Shown here: positions 10,695-22,000 of the stretch, piece by piece | How positions within the stretch are numbered: position 1 is the stretch's first letter | Layout of the letters: each line of letters begins with the position of its first letter | Source of the DNA: Heligmosomoides polygyrus polygyrus | Taxonomy: Eukaryota; Nematoda; Chromadorea; Rhabditida; Heligmosomidae | Direction: 5' to 3' | DNA length: 64,000 nucleotides | Assembly (NCBI GenBank): GCA_947396885.1 | Contig: OX377201.1 | Coordinates: forward strand, 68,732,983-68,796,982 | Translations under genes and position numbers: made by a program | The notes under the pieces: model-generated | Seen by the model: the letters and a program-made list of their open reading frames with translations, nothing else | Told to the model about the DNA's origin: nothing | Databases searched by the model: none

Positions 10695-13290
10695 GTGTAA
10701 GGATTAAAAGCAACAGATTATAAACTTCCTGCATGACTGCGGCCGACATTTTCCATTAGGAAAACGAAATCCGTGCCTCTTCCCTAGCTAATGCTGAGGG
10801 TCACCACTGAGAGGCGAAGTATGTAGAGAATAGCTGAGAACTAGACTATTAGAAACATCTGTGTCCTCATTACTGCGCTGAGTTTTTCCTCCCAGACTAT
10901 AATTGTTTTATTAGCCTCGTATTAGCAAAGACAATTCTCTGGATAAAGTATCCCTGAATATAAGTCGCTCGAATTCTACAGACTTTGGTATGTAAAATTT
11001 TGGCATAAATAAACGCTTTCTATGGATTGCTTAAGAAACGTTAGGTGAGCTGGTTACTATTCTTAAGATTTTGGCTCTAGTCTGACTATTCAACATTCTC
11101 ATAACCTAATATGTTGGGGAAATAAAAAGATGAGGATGGGCAACACAATGCCCTAGAATAGAAAAATTTCATGGTGAATATGCAGGAATTTTCCCGTTTT
11201 CCAGAAGCTACTCGTACATTTTTTCACCACAAGTGCCGGCTTTTTAACGCAGCGATGTAAAAACTGCAAAATACCAGTAGAAAACTAGAGATACTAAAGG
11301 GTTGCTTGCATAGATGAAACAAGGAGCTCGTCGTCTTGAATAAGGGGCATAACCTTAATGCATTTCGCCGCTTCCTATCTCCTTCCCCTCCTTTCTCGAC
11401 GAGCTCTCTGGCGGCAGGAGCTAGCAACCCGAAGCGGGACCGAATATTCGCTGCTACGCCAGCCTACGCTCTTTCAGTAGTGCAGGTGATTCAGAATTGA
11501 CGGCACGTCCTTGGTGCGTTGCCGGGTGGCACGAATCTCCACAGCGACTGATTCCACTTCACTTGAGTAACGTTCCTCAGCGTCGATGGGGTCCCTAACG
11601 TGGGGCCACCGTTTCCACCATTCTGTTATATTATTACGTTCTTCTACTAGGTGAGCAAAGCTGTGTTGATGCATTCGTCTCCACCAGCCTCTATCCGAGA
11701 GTCCCTCTGGGTTGCTTCCATAAGGTTAATTGGGCTGTTTCACACCTTTCTCGTCTTCTTCTCCCATTACATTCTGAACTCGAAATAAATAGATCATGAG
11801 TTGACGTTTCAAAGATTTCTTGATTTTCCAGTGCATAACGAAGGCGGCTCAACGTCAGCCTAGCAAGGCGTCATTAACAGTCTTGGCTCCACAGCATGGG
11901 CATGAGCTACCAGCAACCATGGTCATTGTCATACCAAGACGGCTGCTGACCATGGAACATGCTGCTGCAAATTCGTCTTGTATTATCCCAGAAGTGGCTT
12001 CCGTCTGTTTCATCCCTACCGAGGTCGTACGAAACAACTCAAAAGCGCAGCCACAGACAACTTGATATCAGGAGGTAGCACTTCATGCCGCTTCTATAGC
12101 GCCTATGTGGCGGTTGTGCCTCTTACATATGCATTCTGACCATGAGTAGTAATACCCGATCCGATTCTTTTGGCATTCGTCGCTCCCTGATGAAACGTTT
12201 GAGGGCAGCGTTTTTATGGCGCTGAAGAAGCAATATACTTTGCACGTTGACTCTAAAATGGATTTTATAGCAGCCGAAACTTTTAGGGCCAGACCACGGA
12301 CCATAGTTCCTTACTGGTCGATATAGTTTCCACCAAGACGGCATGACTTCGCGCAGTGTGCAGCGTATCATATACCGAGACTCCCATGGTCTTTCACTCA
12401 TTTTTTCGTCGCCATACCGTTGTAGCATTGGCATTGCCATTGTCCAAACCTGATCCTATTCTTAAGATCAGTAAAAACGTGTAGATGTTCGTTCCAACCA
12501 GCCCTGTTTTGGCACGCTTCTATGGGATAGCGTGCGTTCCTACTGAAGCTACTGAATGACTTGCGGTGTTTAGCAAAGGCATCAGTGTCTCAGACAAGTG
12601 TATCCCAGAGAAGCGTGCTGTCAGTTCATCGACACCAGAGTTACGAAGTGCGGGTCGTCCTCCCGCCCGGCAAGAGTAGTGAGGCGGGATCTACCCGAAC
12701 GCCCACACGAGATTAAGCCTCTCGCTGACCACCTACATGGTTCCTTCGCGATCTGTACTTCATATCGCGCTACGACTAGAGAGAATTTGTTCTTCAGACA
12801 TTTTCCACTCGCAAACGCCTTAATCCTTCCCTACTTACGAACGGTCACAGATTCTTGTTTTGTTTCAAACAGTAAAGCTTGTTGAGGAAAAAATTTTAAA
12901 CATAATAGTATTAATGAAGACTGGCTGACGCTCCTACCTGCTTCTTATGCTGATGGCTGAGTTCCATTCACACTTGGAAGAGACAATCTTCGGCTACCTG
13001 GCACTTTTCGTGGACGATAGACTTAGCGCTTCTCTCACCGATACCCAAAATGCAGCCGGTTGGTGCTTGCGAGCATGGGCAATGCTATTGCAAATCACCC
13101 GTGTTTTTTATTAATAAAGTGAAAGTATAGAGTGTAAAATCAGAAATTTTTTGAGTTCTCTCAAAGTGGTTCGTTTCGTCACCTGTCTCCAGACAAGCCT
13201 TTTTAGTTACAACACCTCCCTGGTGGCTCGTCAGTGAAGAGTAAGGCGTTATAAGCTTTTAGATCTGTACGAATTGTAAGAGTTAAGTTA
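10695..13290. other. No supported gene
   Basis: A stretch at about 11831-12028 is open on both strands and is preceded on the plus strand by gattttccag, so an exon is conceivable, but no domain is recognised and no phase-matched partner is seen. Minus-strand frames of 60-105 codons at 11474-12440 have no recognisable content. Otherwise nothing. Confidence 0.35.
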
Positions 13291-13337
13291 ACAAAAATGT
13301 TCAAAAATTTTAATATTATATTGTATATGTATTATAA

Positions 13338-13475
13338 TAGTATAATAAGTTTTTCTATAATATAGTATAATAGAATAGTATAATAAAAGTACTATGTATA
13401 ATAACAGTATAATGAGTTTTTCTATAATATAGTATAATAAAATGATATAATAAAAGTATTATGAGGTACTATAAC
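13338..13475. repeat. AT-rich tandem repeat, two ~67-bp units
   Basis: Two adjacent imperfect copies share agtataat[ag]agtttttctata, then atatagtataata and tataataaaagta. They lie within a longer run of ataatagtataat-type sequence starting near 13300. Simple low-complexity satellite. Confidence 0.7.
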
Positions 13476-14016
13476 TAGCTTCATATAGCTATGAAAGAAA
13501 TTGAACTTAAAATCTGTTTGTCGATCAGTTGATCCTTGCTATTGTTTTCCAAAAAATAACGCTACTGTAGCACGAGTGTGCGTTAAATTTTTTTCGGTAA
13601 ATTTTTAGCGACCATTTTTTAACGAAAAATTTTTGCGTTAAGATCGGCAAATTTGCTAAACATTATTTGCTTTACTGTGGTCAGTGTAGCAGTATCTTAA
13701 TGTGTAAAAAGCCAGATTTCTATCTTCTTTTATCTTTCTCGGCTTCGTCTACATGGATATCTGACTATGTCTTTATCTTCACAACAGTTAACAAGAGTCG
13801 ATATATGAAGTAACGTGAACCATGGTACGGTCCAACAATTTTCAGCGTTCTCACGTCTCCTGACTTTTAGAAGATTTCTCGCCCGCTAAGCAGACTTCTA
13901 CTGCCCAACATTCTTCTATACTTCCATAATTGTTTCGGGGAACTACAGAATGTTTAATGAAAAATTCGATCAGGCAGTGACCACAGCGAATTCCTTGGTG
14001 CACTTGATCTTCGGAG

Positions 14017-14050
14017 TATTTTATTTATTTATTTATTTATTTATTTATTC
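14017..14050. repeat. (ATTT)n microsatellite
   Basis: An uninterrupted run of tatttatttattt-type repeats of about 34 bases. Confidence 0.85.
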
Positions 14051-14506
14051 AAGCACATAATTGTGCGCTCAATAGTAAGCGTTAATCACAAACCTTAGGA
14101 CACAACAACATTAATAATGGCAAACTATTAACCAAGCTGTACATCCGGAACAAAATCATGAATAAAAGTCTGATAAAGAGAAAAAAGAATGCACGGACTG
14201 CGATTTGGATTTTTTAGGATAGCAGCAAATGTCATATTCTGAGAGATTTCGCGACCACTATTTGTTTGTTTCACCAAGAATAGCCCTGTTTTGTTTTGAT
14301 ATAATAAAAGAATTTTTCTATAAAAGCCTTTTTCTATAAAAGCCTACTGAATATACAGGGTGTTTCAAAAAATGTATACACTGTTTGAAAGGTGATAACT
14401 TTGCTCGCTGGGAAGGTACTGGAGAAATCAAAAACTTATATGAAAGCGCAAGAAAAAGAAATTTTCTGGTGTATAAGCGGTAGGGATTGGGTTACGCACT
14501 CGTCTG

Positions 14507-15497
14507 CAATTTTGCATTTTACACTCGATTGATTGTGTTTCGCCTGAATACATACTTGTTTTAATTTCTTCACAAGCTGGTTGTATCGACTGATTTGTGT
14601 TTTCTTTAAGGTACAGCAAGCCATGGTGTGCTTTTAAAAACATACTATGGCTTGCGGAAAATGCAGGCTGCGGAAAATGCAGGTAATGTTTGAAAGGTTC
14701 TAACATTGCTATTAGTGAAGCGTTTTAAGATGTTTGAGACTCATATAAAAGCGCAAGATAATGAGATTCCTGTTTTGGGCAAATAGTCAAAATTGCGCCA
14801 TGCTTCCGCCTAAAAACTTGCACATCAGACTCGATTGATTGTGCTGTTTGGTTGATGCATGTGCTGAATGCCTGTTACAAGCTTGTTACTACTTGGCCAG
14901 ATTAGCCTGTGCTACGCTTCTTTTTACGTTTTCCATAGCTTAGTAGCTGCGATTATGTCGTTTAATCTGTCCGTTCAACTTGAATATTGCTTCATTACTC
15001 CACAGAATCCATCTTGGAAAATGGTGCTCCTGCTCACATTTAAATTGTTCAGTCAATAAACTCCCATGTCACGTGTCTTTCACGAGATTGTCAAGTTCTA
15101 AACGTTAAAAGAAGTACAGTGCAGACTAAGCTGGCCAAGTAGTAACAAGACTGTAACAAGCATTCAGCACATGCATAATCAATCGAGTATGATGTGCAAG
15201 GTTTTAGGCGGGAGCATGGCGCAATCTTGACTGTTTGCATGTCACAGTAATTTCATTAGCCTGCGCTTTTATATGTGTCCCAAACATCTTAAAATGCTTC
15301 ACTAGCAGCAATTTTAGAACCTTTCAAGTACTACCTGAATTTTTAGGTTAAATTGCATTTTTAGCTACCAGTAATCTGTTTTCAAGTTTTAGATTTAGAA
15401 CAAAGCACAAGTCAATCGATACGGCCACTTTGTAGAGAAATTATGACAAGCATTTAAGAGAAACACAATCAATCGAGTGTAAAATGCAAAATTTCAG
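14507..15497. mobile_element. Foldback element, ~0.4-kb arms
   Basis: The left arm (14507-14905) is reverse-complementary to the right arm (15127-15497). Landmarks include cactcgattgattgtg, gtttgaaaggttctaacatt and gcttgttactacttggcc on the left with their mirror images on the right. The loop of about 220 bases is unique. Just outside, at 14356, is cagggtgtttcaaaaaatgt, which resembles a mariner-type terminal repeat, but I find no mirrored partner. There is no coding capacity. Confidence 0.6.
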
Positions 15498-15651
15498 TCG
15501 AGTGCATAGCGAATTCCATATTATTCATATGCTCATGAAATGTCGTTAATTAACGGAAATTTTCGTCGTTCAACTTCGTTAAAAACTTTTAACGAAAAAT
15601 GCCGGCAAATCCGATAATCGTTAATCGTTAAACGTACTCCCCCGCACTGTA

Positions 15652-15714
15652 CACGTTATCCATTCTGATAGTGATTGATGTAGTACATCAATCACTATCA
15701 GAATGGATAACGTG
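15652..15714. repeat. Perfect 63-nt palindrome (31-bp arms, 1-nt centre)
   Basis: The left arm cacgttatccattctgatag continues gtgattgatgta; after a single g comes its exact reverse complement. I checked all 31 positions with no mismatch. It could be a mobile hairpin, a recent inverted duplication or a library/assembly artefact. It lies about 140 bp upstream of the first confident exon of the large gene. Confidence 0.85.
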
Positions 15715-15854
15715 AAGGTCATTTTGTTTCTTCCAATATTCTTCATACGGTGGCAACATTTTATGTGTATATCGTGTCTTTTGGCCTTTACTTATTTTTA
15801 TATCTGAAGTATTTTATCAAATTTGGTTATCAACGGGTTCTTGTCCAAATGCAG

Positions 15855-16065
15855 AGGTATCCATTCTCCGTCTCGATCAAAAGTCCCCAATCATATATCT
15901 GCCGCGCCATTCTCTCATGCTACTCTACCCCGGATACTCCTCACAGGAGTCCGTCTTCCGCCTCACCCCTATCCTACATTTCCTAGAACCGAATTTTTCC
16001 GGCCAGATTTGCCTTCAGCTTCCACATTGAGCTGCATTCGTCGCCTTTGTGTTTCCGTCGAGCAT
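15855..16065 (+). CDS. Large gene, exon a
   Basis: Acceptor aaatgcag; donor gagcat|gtaagt. The frame entered in phase 2 is open over 70 codons (GIHSPSRSKVPNHISAAPFS...SVEH), Pro/Ser-rich. A more 5' exon must exist because no start codon fits this frame and phase. Confidence 0.5.
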
Positions 16066-19000
16066 GTAAGTTGGGGCCCATATTCGGCTAAACACTCGCT
16101 GGAGATGGATAGCCGAGCCATCCGTTGCCGAGCCACCGATGTCAGGCCGCCCCTCTCAGGCGTTGTGTCGCCGTCTTGCTCCATTCGCATCGGTCAATCT
16201 CCTTGTCTGCTCCACCACGTCCACGTTACTTCGCTTCGCTTTCAGAAGTCGGAATCAGGAAATTTCAGGCGTCTCGTCGAAGACCTCCACTCAACCGCTC
16301 CATTCCACCGATCCCAGAGTCGAAGTCAAACGAGAGCATCATGAGTCATGCTTCGCGTCGTTCCAGCGATAAGGTAGCCCGATTTTTTCTTCTCTTCAAC
16401 AATCAATTAGCGTGCAAGAAGAGTTTGGACTGCGAGATCTTCGAGTCCAACAGAAGCAGTTCACTGCGCACAATGCAACCGTGTCGACAGCGGCTCTGCT
16501 TGGTTGGTCGTTGGTTGGCTCTTATGTGGTAGTCAATCTGCAGTAAAATTCGTCAGTGAGAGAAAAACCGGACAAACTGTTTCGAAGAAGGCAAGAGGCA
16601 AGGTCGTGAATGTTTGATTCTAAAGAATCGTGCTAATTTCACTATTTCTTACAACTCATAGTCAGACGTAATCATCGAAAAACCAAATAACGCAAAAGCA
16701 AAATCAGGGCAGAAGGTCTCGAAACTGATCATATCAAAATCCTTTCTCACATTGCCTCAAGGCAAGGAGCTACAACAACATTCAACACTAATAGTGGTAA
16801 AAACACTAAAAAACAAGGTTGAAAATTATGTGGCTCACTCCTAAATGTAAATGTAAATGTAAATGCTCGCTTCAGAACGTTTCCTTTGGCAGTCTCGACA
16901 AAAGATAAAAGAGAAAGGAAGGCGTTAGTCAATCTTTTTTCGGATGCGTCATACATTACACTCTCAAGCGATTTCGCAGAGAGAACCTGAATGCGTATTT
17001 TGTCTAAACAATGACTTCCCGTGATCCAGTCGATGGGCAACTCAGTGTTCTATCCTTCCTTTACAAATGTTCTACCAATTCACCGACCCCGGAGAGATGG
17101 AAGGCTAGGTTGGTCCAGGCCGATACTAACCAGAAACGTGACTGCGCCCAGCAGTCTTGATATCCTACTCTAAATGCTGACGTTGGAGCACCTTTGATTC
17201 GACTAGGTAACTCAATGAAGCAATTTCACAAATAGGCGACCCTACAGTCGAGTCACCCGGGAAGGCCTTCACACAACCTTGTCGCTCGTTTACTCGAATG
17301 CAATTTGTCATCCTTTTCCCTTATCAACAGTTTTACAATGGTTGATTGATTTGAAGAACTTCTGAAGGACAGAACGGGTAGAGGTAATTCGAGGAAGGTC
17401 CGCTTTTTGCTTGATATAGAGCAGTGAGGCTATGAACATTCGGAAAGCGAAATAGGGGGAAAACCCAGAAAAAGGCTTAAAATTTCAAACAGGTGAAAGC
17501 GTGTTGTAAACGAAGCCAACAGAGTTCACTTACCTGCAATGTTATATAACGCAACCAAATTTTGTTCAATTTCGTCTGTTCTCCGCCGAGATATAGCAAA
17601 AAATTGAAGTGTTGCTGCCGTTGATCCAAATGAATACGCCGTTGGGCTGTGTTATCCACTTTCCTGTTTCCTCGAGGAGCATCCAGCATTTCCAGAGTGA
17701 ACATCCACAACCGTCCGGGTGCGTGGTGATCGAGAATCGCAACGCTCTGGAGCAACTGCAGCGCCTGCCAAAGTCCGCCAACAGTGTGGTGAGTGCTGCT
17801 CCTCTTCCCAGCCGCTCATCTCGCTTCGCGGTTTCATTGTTGGTTTGGGCGCTGTCAAATCTGGGGGGACACGACGACTTCGGAATGACTAATCTGCCGC
17901 CCGCTTTCATAAGCCCGGAAGGAGGCCGGCGACCTCATACGCCGGCTTCCCGCTGCTTCCATGGAGCGTCCCGGAACCTCTTCCCGGGTGAGTCCTCTCA
18001 GCTTACTGCTCTAAGATGAATCAGTCTGAACGACGCTCGCTTTTCTCGATTCCCGGCGAAATTCAATTTGAACGTTTTTCTCATGCGAGGCTCCAGCGGT
18101 CGGCCTGAGGACATTTTTCGTAGGGTGCGCAGGCCGACCGCGCGGCCCATTCGTGAGGGCAGGGGTGCAGGGAAGCACACGGAATCTGCGGACGAATCTC
18201 TGGAGCGGAGCGATCAAGTGCGGTCGCGGGCAGAAGCCGCGACGAACCCCCGTGGGAGTGATAGCGTTATAAATTGTTCGGTCTCCCGTGCTTCTCCTCA
18301 TATTGAGCTCATCGGCAACGGCTCTACTTTCTCCGGCATTAGTGCCATGCGTTCGAACGTCCCGATCTCGGAAGACTTGTGTCACTTCTGCGTATGACGT
18401 GTTCGCTGAAGCGCGCATTCGTCTTAGGCACTTTCACGCGAATCAACGCTCTTCTGCCTATTTCGTTCTACATTTCCTTCACCAGTTGCATCTACAGCGC
18501 TCACTGCTCTTGCTCAGTTGGGAATAGTTCCAACGTGCCTAAAATTAAAATCTAAAAAAATCTAAAATGCCTCGGTAACTTTATAGCTCCCGCGACCATC
18601 AAGAACGAAGAAATTAACAGAACAGAAGAAGGAGGAGAAGTCCAGCCGAACCGAAACTCCGAGGAGTCCGCTGATGACAGTCGCGCGGACGGTGAAGAAC
18701 AAGTTCTCCAAGCTGACCCGAATGGGACGGCACGAGCAAGACGTCTCAATGAAGGGGAGCCAGAGCTTCTCGGGGTGTGTTTGACCTGACACTGAATACT
18801 CATGACCTGCAAAGATTTTCCCATTTCTTTTAGAATTCGACAACCAAAGTCGGCGATGCCAAAGCGGATAGATCAGAATGCGAACCGCGTCATAAAGTCG
18901 TCGTCGATGGAGGTGCCATCGACCAGCCAGGAGCCGACCACTTCCAAACATATGGTGCGTTCCTGCGCTCATAAGAACAAGGATTTCAGGTGAATCACCT

Positions 19001-22000
19001 GCAGCTATTTTTACGGACAGCAAACACACGTAGAAGCCGTTTCAGGATGGAATTGAAGGGGTTGCTCCGAACGCACAGGGAGACTGGGTAGGCGTAGCAA
19101 TCATGTATGTAACCATAGCGTCGTTGAATGCTCAGAGGTCTAAGGACATACATATCGAGCTGCATTAGAGCCCTCCACCCCCATTCACTGGGAGCTGGTA
19201 CATATGCATACGAAAGTACACGGTAATGGCCGCACGCACCACCCACGAGTGGGGAACTCAAAGTCAGATGCGGAACACGGCTGGGTGTAAAATTGGGTTG
19301 TTAAATTACCTCAACTCCTTTTTAAAGAAACATTTTCCGGCGAATTCGATGAACCAAATCGCCTCAAACTATAACCGAGTCGGGGCCACATACTTCCGCT
19401 TCATTAAAATGCTTCTTAAAAGATTTGAAAAACAGCAATAATCTGTTGAGATAAACAATTTTTCCTGAAAGGTAAACAATTATAACCACTTTAGAGACTA
19501 TGGCAATGCATGTTCTGACGAATGGTTAAAAAATATAGAGTTCGATTGCATCTTAACGATCTTAGTGAAATTTCTTGAGCACCTCAACAGGAATGAAAAA
19601 GCAACGTTCTAAGACCTGTTGACATCGGTAGCTGCAAAATTGTTATGCATTTGTTCTGCGATTATTTTATTTTTGGAAATTATTCATTATTAACGATATT
19701 CAAGAATTTTGGAGATCATCATTTTTCTTGCCTCTATTCTCGTCGGACTGCGAACGATGAACCTCGCTCTGAAACTCACAGGGGAAAAGTGTTCAAAAAG
19801 GCTATCAGCTATTCGGTACGCTGCAGTTTTCGTTAGTGCACGAGACCACACAAATAAGTAGGAAAAATTCGTTACGTTTTCCAACAACAACAAAAAATTC
19901 TACAGTTCGGTAATACACTTCACTTCTTTTCACTTTAATGGCGTTCATCTAAAAGGGGCTTGTAGATCGTTCACAGATACATAATAGGAGATATCCATTT
20001 ATTGCTAGCTTGAAAAGACCACCTTGAAAACGAAGGGTGAATCGCTAATCGTTAAGCGCATACCCCTAATCGGGAGGAGCGTTGAGACCACTCTTCTGGA
20101 CGCATGAGACTCGAATACAAGGTATGTAGCATCGAAATGTGGACCCGCAGGTTGTAGTCCGCTCGGTTGGCGCACTGAGTACTTGTCTAAGGGTAGGGGC
20201 ACATTACAATGCCGAAGTTGCACAAGCAATCCGTATCTTGCGTGTTCAGTCGTTGAATAGCGAATCCAGTCCAGCCCAGGGGAGAGCTGGCATGATGGCT
20301 TCAAAACCATTTGTGGAGCGACGTCGAAGCTGCGTTCCTCCACTTGCCGGCTGTCCTCACTAGCACAGTGGGTTGCGAATAATCCGAGCTTCACTGCAAA
20401 CAAAACGCCTTCTATTTGTTCAATCACTCGCCTGAATATGAAGAGCTTCGAACAATTTGAACAATATACCATTCTAAGGAACGAAGAACTGTGCTTTGTG
20501 GTATGCTGTGCATTCCAACACGCTCATCCATTCCAGGTGGTGATCCCGCAAAGCGCAAAGCGTTTGGAAGACTTCTCCGAGGAAGCGTCAATAGCTGACC
20601 AGGGAAAGGCGGATGAGGACGTCCTGATGGAAGAGGTTCCCATAGCGGCTCCTCCAGTGAAACCAACGGAACCCCAACCTGAAATCCGGCACCAAGAGCT
20701 ATCTGTCACCCTGGACGAGGACGTACTAATGGTCACAAAGCAGCTCGACGATTTCGCCGATCCCAGGTGAGCATCTGTCATTCGATCTTAGGATGAACGT
20801 CCTGGAGGCCCACTCTGCACTCTGCAGAAGCATTGATCAGTATCACGAACAATTCACAAATCACCACTTAAAGATGGGCGCATCAGAGAATTTTCTGAAA
20901 CTTCCGCAGCCTTCTCTCCCTAATTCGATCAGATTCACGTTGAAGATGAAGCAGGTCAGACATGCTTGTACTACAATACTAACGCTTGACCCGGTGGTCA
21001 GCATCATACGAGGCCCATTAGTTAGTTACGGCGCGCAGAAAAATGCTTGGCTAGGTTTGCTTGCTTGAGCTCCTGCTGAACTCGTATCTTTTCGCTGCTC
21101 ATTATTTCCATTTATCTGATGTACAGCCTCCACAATAGTTAATTACTGCTTTGACCGAATTGTGAGGTGTGATACTTTTGAAGTTCACAATTCACATTTC
21201 AAGCAACAAGTACATCGCGTCGTGTTTCATGGAGCTAGTTCTTATGAGTCAGAAGTGCTTGAAACTGCGAGGACGGCTTAGTCACAGCTGCTCGGGAGAG
21301 TGACGGAGGAACGCGTCAAGTTGACACCCAGCACCAGAAAGCACTTCTTGCCTTGAAACCTGAAAGAGTCTCGCTCGAATGACTGATGTGCTGCCGTCTT
21401 CTGCATTTGAACGGGAACACTCTTTTGTGATTTAAGGAAAGAAAGGTGTCTTCTATTCCTATGCTTAGTGACCTTCTTTCCGTAATTTCAAAAAGCAATG
21501 AAATGCATGTAAACAATCCACACATGGTCTACACTCTTTTGTATAAACCGCGTGGGAGTGTACATTGAGGGGATTCATGAGGGTTCAACCGATCTATTTC
21601 TCTTAATATTCACAGGTGTGAGCATAGCACATAGCGGAATGAGGTTGAACTCATCTATAGGATTTCTAGTTCTTGCTAATTATTGAAGCTTCGACCTTGA
21701 CGGTGAAGTAGTGACAGTGACAAACTGGGCTGATGTTGTGATTGTAAGCAGCAGAGAATTCTGACAGCAATCACTTTAAAAGGGTGGTCACTGGAGTATG
21801 AGATAGAGAGTGCTCGAGCTTCTAATTCAGTCGAGCCTTATATCGTTGAAGGAGAGGCTTTCTAGCGGCAGCTGGCAGAATTTAGCCACTAGGAGGATGA
21901 AGCCCATAAGCAGAATTCTATCGCCTCCCTAGTGGGAGCCTTACACCACAAAGATGCCTTTTTTTCTGCTTCCTTGTGCCGTTCTGGTCCAAAGGTGAGG

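Noticed and set aside
18562..19029. 155-codon minus-strand ORF
   Set aside because: Antisense shadow of exons e and f, which have proper splice sites and phase on the plus strand.
20005..20472. 155-codon minus-strand ORF in an intron
   Set aside because: No domain or splice context recognised; could be an old transposon but cannot be supported.
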